Made by a program: the position numbers and the translations under genes. The notes beneath the pieces were generated by a model. That model had not been told where the DNA came from. It saw nothing but the letters and a program-made list of their open reading frames with translations, and ran no database searches. Shown here one piece after another: positions 17,241-25,986 of a stretch of DNA of 64,000 bases. Origin of the DNA: Cellulomonas sp. SG140 (GTDB lineage: Bacteria > Actinomycetota > Actinomycetes > Actinomycetales > Cellulomonadaceae); NCBI RefSeq assembly GCF_025770785.1, contig NZ_JANZLA010000002.1, forward strand, positions 205,688-269,687, written 5' to 3'. Each line of letters begins with the position of its first letter. Position 1 is the stretch's first letter.

Positions 17241-17747
17241 ATGCGACTGGTGCTGCTCGCCGACACCCATGTGCCGGTGCGGGCGCGCGACCTGCCGCCC
17301 GTCGTGTGGGCGGCGGTCGACGCGGCGGACGTGGTGGTGCACGCCGGGGACTGGATCTCCGAGCAGCTGTACGCCGCGGTCGCCTCGCGGGCCGCGCAGC
17401 TGGTCGGCTGCGCCGGCAACAACGACTCGGCGGCGCTGACCAGGCTGCTGCCCACCGTCGCGACCGTCGAGCTGGACGGCGTCCGTCTCGGCGTGGTGCA
17501 CCAGACCGGCCCGGCCACCGGCCGCGAGGCGCGCTGCGACCGGGACCACCCCGGCCTGGACGTGCTCGTCTTCGGCCACAGCCACATCCCGTGGGACTCG
17601 TGCACACCCACCGGGATGCGGCTGCTCAACCCCGGTTCGCCGACGGACCGGCGGCGTCAGCCGTTCGCGACGTTCATGACGGCGCAGACGCGTGACGGTG
17701 CGCTGCAGGACGTGGAGCTGCACCGGGTCGACCCGGCCTGGCGCTGA
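17241..17747 (+). CDS. YfcE/MJ0936-type metallophosphoesterase
   Basis: A 168-residue single-domain calcineurin-like phosphoesterase of the cytoplasm. Metal-binding motifs occur in order: A-D-T-H near residue 8, H-A-G-D-W, G-N-N-D, and G-H-S-H followed by L-N-P-G-S. Related proteins hydrolyse phosphodiesters with Mn or Ni; the physiological substrate is not known. CAGGAT lies 6 nt before the ATG with no ribosome binding site, so the mRNA may be leaderless. Confidence 0.88.
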   Translation: MRLVLLADTHVPVRARDLPPVVWAAVDAADVVVHAGDWISEQLYAAVASRAAQLVGCAGNNDSAALTRLLPTVATVELDGVRLGVVHQTGPATGREARCDRDHPGLDVLVFGHSHIPWDSCTPTGMRLLNPGSPTDRRRQPFATFMTAQTRDGALQDVELHRVDPAWR

Positions 17748-17774
17748 GCCGGTCGCCTGCCCGGGGACGACGTG

Positions 17775-17921
17775 TCAGCCCGCGTCGGACCGCCCGCCGT
17801 CCTCGGAGTCCTCCGCGGACGTCTTGCCGGGGTCGAGCTCGTTCTCGTCAGGTCCGGTGCCCTCGACGACGGGCGGCTGCGGCCGGTCGTCATCCTGCGG
17901 CTGGCTGGTCGAGCTGCTCAT
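17775..17921 (-). CDS. 48-residue acidic hypothetical protein
   Basis: A short frame beginning M-S-S-S-T-S-Q-P-Q-D-D-D and ending D-G-G-R-S-D-A-G. It is rich in D, E, S and P and is predicted to be disordered. The support is a strong GGAGG 6 nt before the ATG and codon use with G or C at nearly all third positions. It lies between the phosphoesterase gene and the GGDEF-EAL gene. I recognise no family. Confidence 0.6.
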   Translation of the reverse strand: MSSSTSQPQDDDRPQPPVVEGTGPDENELDPGKTSAEDSEDGGRSDAG

Positions 17922-18020
17922 CGTCCGCCTCCTGTCCCGGACCACCGCGCGGCAGCCCTCGGTGATCCTCGCTCACCGGCGGACGCACCGCCCGGCGGGG
18001 CGGCTCGGGGTGACCCGCTG

Positions 18021-20369
18021 CTACGGCGTCGGGCGGCCCGGCGAGGGCACGCCGAAGCTGCGCCCGGCCGGTGGCCCGGACGATGCGGTCGCGCGCCCGC
18101 CGGTGTGCAGGCCGTGGCTGCGCAGGTAGTCCTCCACGGCGCGGGCCGGCTGCGCCCGGGCGAACAGGAAGCCCTGCACGTAGGGGATGTCGAGCTGCTG
18201 GAGCGCCACCAGCTGCCCGGCCCGCTCGACACCCTCGGCGACGAGCACCAGCCCCAGGGAGCGCGCGAGCGCGGTGACCGCCGCCAGCAGCGGTGAGGGG
18301 TGGGTGTCGACGGAGTTGATCAGGCTGCTGTCGAGCTTGAGCACCGAGACGGGGAACCGCTCGAGGTAGTTCAGGGCGGAGTAGCCGGTGCCGAAGTCGT
18401 CGATCGCCAGCTCCACGCCCGCCGCCGTCAGCTCGTTGAGTGCGGCGGTCAGCTCGGCACCGCCGGGCACCGCGGTCTGCTCGGTGATCTCGATGGTCAG
18501 CTGGCTGGGGAGCAGACCGGCGTTCGTGACGTGGTCGAGGACGTGCGTGACCAGGTCGGAGCGGCTGAGCGAGGCCGCCGTCATGTTGACGGCGACCCGG
18601 ATGGACCGGAACGCGGGGTCGGTGTCGCACCAGGTGGCCAGCTGACGCAGCGCCGTGGCGAGGACCAGCTCGTCGAGGTCCGCGGAGAGGCCCACGTGCT
18701 CGGCGGTGGGCAGGAACTGACCGGGCAGCAGCGGGCCTCGGCTCGGGTGCCGCCACCGCACCAGCGCCTCGACGGACCGCAGGCCGGCGCCGTTGACCGC
18801 CACCACCGGCTGGTAGGCGACCCACAGCCCGCCGGACTCCGGGTGGCGCAGCGCGTGGTCCAGCTGACCGGCGAGCTCGCGCTGCCCGAGCACCTGGTCG
18901 CGCAGCTCCCGGCTGTAGACCCGGTACGTCGCTCGGCCCGCGTCCTTGGCGGCGTACATCGCGATGTCCGCGTCGACCTGCAGCCGTTCGAGGGTCTGGA
19001 CGTCGGGGGAGATGACCACGCCGACGCTCGCGGAGACGCGCAGCGGCAGGCCCTCCAGCACGAAGGGCTCGGCGAACACCGAGAGGATCTGGCCGCCGAT
19101 GCGGTCCGCCTGCGTCGTCGCGTCGGTGTCGGTGCCGACGGCCAGGACGCCGAACTCGTCGCCGCCGAACCGGGCGACGAGCAGCCCGGCGGGAAGGGCA
19201 GCGGTCAGCCGGTCGGCCACCTGGACCAGCAGGGCGTCGCCCACCGTGTGCCCGTAGGTGTCGTTGATCGCCTTGAAGTCGTCCAGGTCGAGCAGCGCGA
19301 GCAGCGCCGTCACGCCGTGCGGCAGGTGTGCCGACCGCGCCAGCTCGTTGCGGAACCGCCGGAGGTTGGCCAGGCCGGTCAGGGCGTCGTGCAGGCTGGC
19401 GCGCTCGCTGCGGGCGAGCAGGTCGATCGCGCGGGACATCGCGAGCAGGAAGAGCACGAGCCCTGCGGCCGCAGCGAGCCAGAGGTCCAGGTGCAGCGTG
19501 CCCAGCACCGCCCCCAGGCACAGCGCCGGCACGACGGCCCCCGCGGGCAGCAGGAGCAGGAGGCCGGGAACACGCGAGGGCGCGACGCCCGCCGAGGGCA
19601 GGCCCACCTTGGTCATCGACGGGTGCGCCGCCGCGACGCCCAGCGCCAGGTAGGAGATGTAGGAGAAGCCGTCCCACCGGGAGCCGGGGTGGTACTGACC
19701 CCCGATGGTGGCCAGCCCGACGACGGTGTCGGACGCGACCGCGCAGCACAGGGCCCCCACCAGCACCGTGAGCGACGTGCTGCGGCGTGGACGGTGGTCG
19801 CGCAGGCGCAGCAGGAGGGCGAACAGCCCGAGGTCGAGGGTCGGCAGCGCCGCCGCGGACGTCACCGCCGCCGTCGTGGCTCCGGCGTCGACGTACGGCT
19901 GGACCAGGAACTGGTAGCCGACGGTGGCGAGCGACACCAGACCGATCGCGCTCTCCAGCCAGGCGAACCGGTCCCGCTCAGCCGGCACGGGAGGGGTGAA
20001 GGCGAGGATCGCCACGCCCACGGCCAGCGAGCCGACGTCGAAGGCCAGGGACACGGCCGACGTGATGGCCTGCTCGTGCACCTGCACCGCGGAGCCGATC
20101 GCGGCCGAGACGAGCGCGAACGCCAGCAGCAGCCACGCCCGTGGCCGTGCCGGACCGCGCAGGCCCACGGACAGGATGACGGTCACCGCCGCGGCCAGCG
20201 GAGCGACGACCAGCAGCCACAGCCGCACGTGGGCACCGGTCACGGCGAAGGCGGCCACCCCGACGAGCGACAGGAGGACGGTCATCAGGAAGGGAGACGG
20301 GGTTCGATGCATCGCCGTCATCCAGGCCTCGCGCTCTCTGCCCACTCCGTCGCCCGGCGAGCGCCGCAT
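18021..20369 (-). CDS. membrane GGDEF-EAL cyclic-di-GMP protein
   Basis: A protein of up to 782 residues. About nine hydrophobic segments occupy residues 25-315, then a GGDEF domain (motif G-G-D-E-F at 402-406) and an EAL domain (E-A-L at 534-536). GGDEF domains make c-di-GMP and EAL domains degrade it. Both active sites look complete: the EAL part keeps E-I-T-E, D-D-F-G-T-G-Y-S, the lysine in L-K-L-D and E-G-V-E. There is no RxxD inhibitory site just before GGDEF, so product inhibition is unlikely. The N-terminal membrane part is a sensor of unknown ligand. The start could also be ATG 20321; neither has a clear binding site. Confidence 0.9.
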   Translation of the reverse strand: MRRSPGDGVGREREAWMTAMHRTPSPFLMTVLLSLVGVAAFAVTGAHVRLWLLVVAPLAAAVTVILSVGLRGPARPRAWLLLAFALVSAAIGSAVQVHEQAITSAVSLAFDVGSLAVGVAILAFTPPVPAERDRFAWLESAIGLVSLATVGYQFLVQPYVDAGATTAAVTSAAALPTLDLGLFALLLRLRDHRPRRSTSLTVLVGALCCAVASDTVVGLATIGGQYHPGSRWDGFSYISYLALGVAAAHPSMTKVGLPSAGVAPSRVPGLLLLLPAGAVVPALCLGAVLGTLHLDLWLAAAAGLVLFLLAMSRAIDLLARSERASLHDALTGLANLRRFRNELARSAHLPHGVTALLALLDLDDFKAINDTYGHTVGDALLVQVADRLTAALPAGLLVARFGGDEFGVLAVGTDTDATTQADRIGGQILSVFAEPFVLEGLPLRVSASVGVVISPDVQTLERLQVDADIAMYAAKDAGRATYRVYSRELRDQVLGQRELAGQLDHALRHPESGGLWVAYQPVVAVNGAGLRSVEALVRWRHPSRGPLLPGQFLPTAEHVGLSADLDELVLATALRQLATWCDTDPAFRSIRVAVNMTAASLSRSDLVTHVLDHVTNAGLLPSQLTIEITEQTAVPGGAELTAALNELTAAGVELAIDDFGTGYSALNYLERFPVSVLKLDSSLINSVDTHPSPLLAAVTALARSLGLVLVAEGVERAGQLVALQQLDIPYVQGFLFARAQPARAVEDYLRSHGLHTGGRATASSGPPAGRSFGVPSPGRPTP

Positions 20370-20474
20370 CGCGCGCGGGTGGCACCCCCCCTATCGGCCT
20401 GCGCCTGCGCACCGGAAGAACTCCATCGGGTGGTGCGGCTCACGGAGGGCCGATTCACCCGGTGACCGCCCGCC

Positions 20475-20480
20475 TAGCAT
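20475..20480 (+). promoter_or_regulatory. -10 box for leaderless NAD(P)-binding protein gene
   Basis: TAGCAT lies 7 nt before GTG 20488 and no ribosome binding site is present. Confidence 0.6.
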
Positions 20481-20487
20481 CGGCCGG

Positions 20488-21246
20488 GTGACGGACGTGC
20501 AGAGGCTGGCGGTGGCCGGTGCCACGGGCCTGATCGGCGCACAGGTGGTGGAGCTGGCGCGGACCGGCGGCCACGAGGTGGTGCCGCTGAGCCGCGCGAC
20601 CGGCGTCGACCTCATGGTCCCGGGATCGGTGGGCGACCGCCTCGAGGGCGTGGACGCGGTGATCGACACGACCCGCTCGCCCGTCATGGACCAAACCGGG
20701 GCCGTCGACTTCTTCACCCGGGCAGCGGCGAACCTCGGAGCCGCAGCGCACGCCGCCGGTGTGCGGCGCACGGTCGTGCTGTCCATCGTCGGCGTGGACC
20801 GCAGCCAGGACTACCCCTGGTACGTCGCCACGCTCGCGCACGAGCGCGCGACCCGCGAGCACGCGCCCGGGCCCCGGGTGCTCCGAGCCACCCAGTTCCA
20901 CGAGTTCCCCGGCCAGGTGCTCGACCGGGGCCGGCACGGCGACACCGCCCAGGTGATGCGGATGCCGACCCAGCCGGTGGAGTCGCGGGAGGTGGCGCGG
21001 CTTCTCGTCGAGCTGGCGACCGACCGGACGGAGGGCGACGTCGACGTGGCCGGTCCCCGGCGGGAGGACCTCGTGGACCTGGTCCGGCAGCTGGTCGAGC
21101 TGCGCGGCGAGCGGGTGCGGATCGAGCCGGTGCCGGCATCGCCCAGCATGACGGCCGGCTCCGTGCTGCCGGGCCCGGGCGCCCTGGTCAGGGGCGTCGA
21201 CTGGCAGACCTGGGCGCGGGCGGCAGCTGCGTCAGGGCGGCTCTGA
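20488..21246 (+). CDS. NAD(P)-binding atypical SDR/NmrA-like protein
   Basis: A 252-residue Rossmann-fold protein with the dinucleotide motif G-A-T-G-L-I-G at residues 11-17. It resembles NmrA/HSCARG-type or nucleoside-sugar epimerase-like proteins that sense or use NAD(P)H. Catalytic Y-x3-K is not evident, though P-W-Y-V-A-T-L-A-H-E occupies a similar place, so it may be a redox sensor or a non-canonical reductase. The GTG at 20488 is chosen because of the leaderless promoter; a longer frame has no support. It converges with the asparaginase gene. Confidence 0.75.
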   Translation: MTDVQRLAVAGATGLIGAQVVELARTGGHEVVPLSRATGVDLMVPGSVGDRLEGVDAVIDTTRSPVMDQTGAVDFFTRAAANLGAAAHAAGVRRTVVLSIVGVDRSQDYPWYVATLAHERATREHAPGPRVLRATQFHEFPGQVLDRGRHGDTAQVMRMPTQPVESREVARLLVELATDRTEGDVDVAGPRREDLVDLVRQLVELRGERVRIEPVPASPSMTAGSVLPGPGALVRGVDWQTWARAAAASGRL

Positions 21247-21259
21247 GCGTCAGGTGCCC

Positions 21260-22258
21260 TCAGCCGGCAGCCAGCAGCCCCGGCACCGACTCCGCGACGC
21301 GGAGCGTCCCGACCGGCACCCCACCGCCGAGCACGGGCGGCACCGGCACTGTGCGCAGCGCGGCCTGGTCGACCCCGACGCTCTCCAGCACGGCGAGCAC
21401 CACCGGCAGCCGCGCCCGGTCGGCCCCGTCCTCGATCTTGATCGCGACGCCCGTCCCGTCGGGCAGCGCCAGCGCCTGCACGCCCTCGGCGCCGTCCTTC
21501 GCGACCAACCCCGGGACCGCGCGCATCAGTCGGGTCACGTCCCGGTCCTCGCCGCCCACCAGCTCGGGGAACCGGCGCATCGCCGCCAGCACCCGGCCCT
21601 CGACCGTGCCCTCGGCCGCCGTCGCGAGCCGCGCGTACGCCGTCGCGAGACCGCGCAGGCTGAACGCGAACAGGGGCGCGCCGCAGCCGTCGACGGAGAC
21701 GGTCGCCGGCTGCTCGCCGGTCAGCTCGGTCATGGTCCGCTCGATCGCCCGCTGGAGCGGGTGCTCGAGGGACAGGTAGTCGTCGACCGACCAGCCGTTG
21801 ACCACGCACGTCGCCACCATCGCGGCGTGCTTGCCGGAGCAGTCCTGGCACACCGGCACCGGTCCGTGGCCGGTGCGCAGCCACTCCTCGCGCTCCGGTT
21901 CGCCGAGAGGCAGCGCAGCGACGTTGCGCAGCGCCGTCTCGTCGTGCCCGTGCAGCGCGAGGATCCGCCGCACCCCGTCCCGGTGGACCGCCGCGCCCGA
22001 GTGGCTCGACGCGCCGAGCGCGAGCAGGTCCTCGGGGAGCTCGAGGCCGCTGCGGAGCATCGCGGCGAGCTGCAGGGGCTTCAGCGTCGACCTCGGGAAG
22101 ACGGGCGCGTCGACGGGACCGGCGCCGAGCAGGACGCGGCCCTGGTCGTCGGCGCTGCAGAGCGAGCCGTGGTGCACGCTCTCGACGAGCTCGCCCCGGG
22201 TGCACTCCACCAGGACGACGGGTCCGGCCACGGTCGTGCCGGTCGAGTCGTGCTCCAT
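21260..22258 (-). CDS. asparaginase of the Rhizobium-type (AnsA II, PF06089-like) family
   Basis: A 332-residue amidohydrolase expected to convert L-asparagine to aspartate and ammonia in the cytoplasm. It is unrelated to the E. coli AnsA/AnsB fold and matches the Rhizobium etli ReAV type. Conserved elements include R-S-T-L-K (S57, K60), S-S-H-S-G near residue 85, C-S-G-K-H (C140, K143) and D-G-C-G-A-P (C192), corresponding to the Ser-Lys pairs and metal-site Cys/Lys known in ReAV. Length agrees with the family. The gene is single and runs against the NAD(P)-binding gene. Confidence 0.88.
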   Translation of the reverse strand: MEHDSTGTTVAGPVVLVECTRGELVESVHHGSLCSADDQGRVLLGAGPVDAPVFPRSTLKPLQLAAMLRSGLELPEDLLALGASSHSGAAVHRDGVRRILALHGHDETALRNVAALPLGEPEREEWLRTGHGPVPVCQDCSGKHAAMVATCVVNGWSVDDYLSLEHPLQRAIERTMTELTGEQPATVSVDGCGAPLFAFSLRGLATAYARLATAAEGTVEGRVLAAMRRFPELVGGEDRDVTRLMRAVPGLVAKDGAEGVQALALPDGTGVAIKIEDGADRARLPVVLAVLESVGVDQAALRTVPVPPVLGGGVPVGTLRVAESVPGLLAAG

Positions 22259-22283
22259 CGTCGTCCGTCCTGTCGGGGTGGGG

Positions 22284-23114
22284 TCAGCGGGGCTGGGTGC
22301 CGATCGTCGAGAGCAGCGCCAGCGCGCCCGCCGCCTCGCTGCCCGGCTCCGCGGTGTACATCACGATGCGCAGGTCACCGGCTCCGGGCACGGTCAGCAC
22401 GTCGCAGTCCACCACGACCTCGCCCACAGACGGGTGCACCACCGTCTTGCGCTCCGAGGCGTGCCGTTCCACCACCCCGGCGTCCCACAGCTGCGCGAAC
22501 CGCTCGCTGCGTGCCCGCAGGCCGCTGACCAGGGCGTCCACCGACGGGTCGGTGGGGTGGTCGGCCGCAGCGGCGCGCAGGTCGGCGACGAGCGCGGTCT
22601 CGAAGCGGTCGAGGTCGGCGGCCGACCCGTGGCGCACGGCGCTGATCCCGAGCACGAAGTGGCGCCAGAGTAGGTTGCGCTCCGTCTCGTCGCGGAGCGG
22701 GCCGAGCAGCGCCATCCACGCGTCGTTCGCCAGCAGCATCGTCCAGGTCGCGTCCCACACGCTCACCGGCGTGCCCGAGAGCCGGTCGACCAGGCGACGG
22801 ACCCCGGACGTGACGTGCCGGGACACCGTGCCGGCGCCCGGTGGGCGCAGCCCGGCGGACAGGAAGAGGTGGTCACGCTCCGCCGTGCCGAGCCCCAGAG
22901 CCCGCGCGAGTGCCTCGAGCACCCGAGCGGACGGCGCGGTGGCCCGGCCCTGCTCCAGCTGCGTGACGTAGTCGACGGAGACGCCGGCGAGCAGGGCGAG
23001 CTCGTCGCGGCGCAGGCCCGGGGTCCGCCGGCGGAACCCCGGCGGCAGGCCGACGTCCTGCGGCGCCACACGTTCCCGCCACGTGCGCAGGACGGTTCCC
23101 AGGTCGGACGGCAT
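22284..23114 (-). CDS. XRE-family regulator with MmyB-type ligand-binding domain
   Basis: A 276-residue regulator. The N-terminal helix-turn-helix (about residues 10-75) contains R-R-D-E-L-A-L-L-A-G-V-S and Y-V-T-Q-L-E-Q-G, and the remaining approximately 180 residues form the PAS-like MmyB domain (W-N-x-x-W pattern replaced here by L-A-N-D-A-W), which in a Streptomyces structure binds a fatty acid. Actinobacterial members typically sit divergent to a short-chain dehydrogenase and repress it, exactly the arrangement here. GAGACT lies 6 nt before the ATG, giving a possible leaderless start. Confidence 0.88.
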   Translation of the reverse strand: MPSDLGTVLRTWRERVAPQDVGLPPGFRRRTPGLRRDELALLAGVSVDYVTQLEQGRATAPSARVLEALARALGLGTAERDHLFLSAGLRPPGAGTVSRHVTSGVRRLVDRLSGTPVSVWDATWTMLLANDAWMALLGPLRDETERNLLWRHFVLGISAVRHGSAADLDRFETALVADLRAAAADHPTDPSVDALVSGLRARSERFAQLWDAGVVERHASERKTVVHPSVGEVVVDCDVLTVPGAGDLRIVMYTAEPGSEAAGALALLSTIGTQPR

Positions 23115-23152
23115 GGACCCAGTCTCGCTCCGCCGGCAGGCCGCTCCGCACC

Positions 23153-23171
23153 CTGGTACCGCGGGTACCTG
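23153..23171. promoter_or_regulatory. operator candidate between XRE and SDR genes
   Basis: CTGGTACCGCGGGTACCTG contains two GGTACC units (23155-23160 and 23164-23169) three bases apart and is close to a perfect palindrome. It lies in the 90-bp divergent space between the XRE regulator and the SDR gene. Confidence 0.5.
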
Positions 23172-23204
23172 CCGACCCACGGGGGACCGGCACAGGCTGC
23201 TCGC

Positions 23205-23888
23205 ATGACCACGACCTTGATCACAGGTGGCAACAAGGGCCTCGGCCGTGAGACCGCCCGACAGCTCCTCGCCCTCGGGCACGACGTGTGGATCGGCGCC
23301 CGGGACGCCGAGCGCGGCCGGCGAGCTGCCGACGAGCTGGGCGCCCGGCTCGTGCAGCTCGACGTGACCGACGACGCCTCCGTCGCCGCCGCGGCGGCCA
23401 CCGTCGGGGAGCTCGACGTGCTGGTGAACAACGCCGGGGTCTCCGGCGGGCTCGCGGCACCGGCCGACGTGACGGCGGACGTGATGCGCACGGTGTTCGA
23501 CACCAACGTCTTCGGCGTCGTGCGCGTGACGCGGGCCTTCCTGCCGGCGCTGCAGCGGTCCACCGACGCGACGGTGGTCAACGTGAGCAGCGGGCTGGGG
23601 TCGATGACGCTGGCCACCGACCCGGCGTCGATCGCGAGCCGGTACCAGCTCCTCGCCTACAGCTCGGCGAAGGCGGCCGTGAACATGGTGACGGTGCAGT
23701 ACGCGAAGGCGTTCCCGCAGCTGCGCGTCAATTCCGTCGACCCCGGGTTCACCGCCACCGACTTCAACGGCCACCGCGGGGTGCAGACCGTGGAGGAGGG
23801 CGCTCGCGCCATCGTGCGGGCGGCGCTGCTCGGCCGGGACGGACCGACGGGCACGTTCTTCGACCACGACGGCACGGTGCCGTGGTGA
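23205..23888 (+). CDS. short-chain dehydrogenase/reductase (SDR)
   Basis: A 227-residue classical SDR with cofactor motif T-G-G-N-K-G-L-G near the N-terminus, N-N-A-G near residue 80, serine in N-V-S-S-G and catalytic Y-S-S-A-K. It should reduce a carbonyl or oxidise an alcohol with NAD(P)(H); the substrate is unknown. CAGGCT lies 6 nt before the ATG with no ribosome binding site. It is the probable target of the divergent XRE regulator. A 7-bp hairpin (23899-23924) follows. Confidence 0.9.
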   Translation: MTTTLITGGNKGLGRETARQLLALGHDVWIGARDAERGRRAADELGARLVQLDVTDDASVAAAAATVGELDVLVNNAGVSGGLAAPADVTADVMRTVFDTNVFGVVRVTRAFLPALQRSTDATVVNVSSGLGSMTLATDPASIASRYQLLAYSSAKAAVNMVTVQYAKAFPQLRVNSVDPGFTATDFNGHRGVQTVEEGARAIVRAALLGRDGPTGTFFDHDGTVPW

Positions 23889-23898
23889 TGGGGCGACG

Positions 23899-23924
23899 GA
23901 CGGGCCCGACGGCGGGCGCCCGTC
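23899..23924. terminator. hairpin between convergent SDR and nitroreductase-like genes
   Basis: GACGGGC (23899-23905) and GCCCGTC (23918-23924) form a 7-bp stem with a 12-nt loop; it overlaps the end of the minus-strand gene. Confidence 0.35.
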
Positions 23925-24534
23925 AGAGCTGCGGTCCGGCCGTCCGGGTGCGCTTCAGCTCGTAGAAGCCCGGCACGCGCGTCATCAGCACCAGGCCGTC
24001 GAACAGGTCGAGCGCCGCCTGGCCGGTCGGCGCGGGCGTCACCACCGGCCCGAAGTACCCCACGCCGTCGATGGCTATCACCGGCGTGCCGACGTCGTCC
24101 CCGACCAGGTCGATCGCCCGCTGGTGGGAGGCGCGCAGCAGGTCGTCCACCTCGGTGGTGGCCCCCACCGCCGCCAGGGACGCGGGCAGACGGACCTCCG
24201 CGAGCGACTCGGCGATGATCGCGTCGGTGTCCGTGCGGCCCTGCGGGTGCCGGCGGGTGCCCAGTGCCGTGTACAGCGGCGCCAGCACCTCGTCCCCGTG
24301 GTCCCGCGCGGCCGCGATCGCGACGCGCACGGCCGCCCACGAGTCGTCCATCAGCCGTCGGTAGTCCTCCGGCAGGTCCCGGCCCTCGTTCAGCACGGAC
24401 AGGCTCATCACGTGCCAACGCAGGTCGACGTCGCGGTGCCGGCTCACCTCGGTCACCCACCGCGAGGTCATCCAGGCCCACGGGCAGGCGGGGTCGAACC
24501 AGAAGTCGACGACAGGGCGGGGCGACGGGGTCAC
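23923..24534 (-). CDS. DsbA-fold protein, Rv2466c-like (mycothiol-dependent reductase family)
   Basis: A 203-residue thioredoxin-like protein that aligns by eye along its length with Mycobacterium Rv2466c, a mycothiol-dependent nitroreductase. Shared features are D-F-W-F-D-P-x-C-P-W near residue 10, the S-R-W and H-V-M-S-L-x-V-L-N-E stretch, V-G-T-P, and the terminal E-L-K-R-T-R-T. Rv2466c has a CPWC active site; here it is CPWA, so only one thiol remains and a glutaredoxin-like monothiol mechanism is likely. AAGGAG lies 4 nt before the GTG. Prodrug activation or detoxification roles are inferred from the family only. Confidence 0.85.
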   Translation of the reverse strand: MTPSPRPVVDFWFDPACPWAWMTSRWVTEVSRHRDVDLRWHVMSLSVLNEGRDLPEDYRRLMDDSWAAVRVAIAAARDHGDEVLAPLYTALGTRRHPQGRTDTDAIIAESLAEVRLPASLAAVGATTEVDDLLRASHQRAIDLVGDDVGTPVIAIDGVGYFGPVVTPAPTGQAALDLFDGLVLMTRVPGFYELKRTRTAGPQL

Positions 24535-24623
24535 GGGGCTCCTTCGCGGGGTGGACGGCAGCAGGAGGCAGACGGTCTCCATCATCAGGCCGCCCGGCCC
24601 GCGACGCCTCGCGCCCGGTGCCG

Positions 24624-25880
24624 TCAGCTCCCCGGTGCGAGGTAGGCGAGGGCGGCGACCACCTGGGTCTGCACCATGGTCGCCAAGGTGGGGTCGATGA
24701 CGGGGGCGAAGAGAGGGGAGTGGTTGGCGGGGATGTCCTGCGCGACCCGGCCGGCCGCGACGGCGGCGCGGTACTCGGCCGCGTCGTGCCCGCCGACGGT
24801 CCAGTAGGCGTACGGGATGCCGAACGCGTCGGGGATGCGGGAGAAGTCCTCCGACGCGGTGACGGGTTCCTGGTGGTGCACCCGGTCGGCGCCGAAGTGG
24901 GCGACGAACGCGCGTGTCACCTGGTCGTTCGCACCCGGGTCGTTGGAGGTCAGCGGGAACTGGTCGTAGTACTCGATGTCCGGCTCGCGGGGGCTGCCGG
25001 ACGCCTCGCACTCCGCGCGGACCATCCGCTCGATCGAGGCGACCACCCGCGCGCGCAGGGCCGCGTCGTACGTCCGCAGGTTCAGCAGCAGCGTCGCCCG
25101 GTCGGGGATGATGTTCGACTTCGTGCCGGCGTTCAGGGCGCCGACGGTCACCACGGCGAACGCCCCCGGCGGGGTCTCGCGGGACACGATCGTCTGCAGC
25201 CGCAGCACGATGCTGGCCGCCAGCACCACCGGGTCGACCGCGTTGTGGGGCATGGAGCCGTGCGCGCCCTTGCCGTAGACCGTGACCTTCACCGAGTCCC
25301 CGGCGGACAGCACCGGACCCGGGGTGGTGCCGATGGTTCCGGCCTCGAACGGCAGCACGTGCTGGCCCACGGCGACGTCCGGTCGCGGGATCTTCGCCGT
25401 CAGGCCGTCGTCCAGCATCGCCTGCGCGCCGGCGCCGACCTCCTCGCCGGGCTGGAGCAGCACCACGTACGTCCCCGACCAGGCCGTGCGTCGACCCGCC
25501 ATGAGCGCGGCAGCCCCCAGCAGCGCCGCGGCGTGCATGTCGTGCCCGCAGGCGTGCATCACCGGCACGGGTCCCGACTCGTCCTGGACCGTCTCGGTCG
25601 ACGCGTAGTCCAACCTCGTCGCCTCGCGCACAGGCAGCGCGTCGGTGTCCGCCCGGGCCAGCACCACGGGTCCGGGCCCGTTGGCCAGCACGCCGACCAC
25701 TCCCGTCCCGCCGATCCGCTGCACCGCGTAGCCGAGGCCACTCAGCCGCTGCTCGAGCAGCTCGGCCGTCCGGTGCTCGCGCATGCTCAGCTCGGGATGT
25801 CGGTGCAGGTCCCGGTACAGCTCGCGCAGGCCGTCGAGCTGGTCCTTCAGGCCGACCAGCACCTCGTCCACCGCCGCCAT
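24624..25880 (-). CDS. M20-family metallo-amidohydrolase
   Basis: A 418-residue cytoplasmic hydrolase of the M20D group (IAA-amino acid hydrolase/hippuricase/N-acyl amino-acid hydrolase). The metal site H-A-C-G-H-D-M-H is near residue 110, followed by P-G-E-E-V-G-A-G, and the dimerisation domain has G-x-G-A-H-G-S-M-P-H. It cleaves N-acyl or amide bonds of an amino-acid derivative; the exact substrate is not evident. GGAGG lies 6 nt before the ATG. An 89-bp gap separates it from the nitroreductase-like gene downstream. Confidence 0.9.
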   Translation of the reverse strand: MAAVDEVLVGLKDQLDGLRELYRDLHRHPELSMREHRTAELLEQRLSGLGYAVQRIGGTGVVGVLANGPGPVVLARADTDALPVREATRLDYASTETVQDESGPVPVMHACGHDMHAAALLGAAALMAGRRTAWSGTYVVLLQPGEEVGAGAQAMLDDGLTAKIPRPDVAVGQHVLPFEAGTIGTTPGPVLSAGDSVKVTVYGKGAHGSMPHNAVDPVVLAASIVLRLQTIVSRETPPGAFAVVTVGALNAGTKSNIIPDRATLLLNLRTYDAALRARVVASIERMVRAECEASGSPREPDIEYYDQFPLTSNDPGANDQVTRAFVAHFGADRVHHQEPVTASEDFSRIPDAFGIPYAYWTVGGHDAAEYRAAVAAGRVAQDIPANHSPLFAPVIDPTLATMVQTQVVAALAYLAPGS

Positions 25881-25986
25881 CTCGCACCTCCGCGCCCGAC
25901 AGCACCCTGCTCATGGTGCATCCGGCCGTGCGCGCCGGCCACTGACTCGTCGACCGGACGAGACGGCTCCAGGTGCTTGTCGGGCA

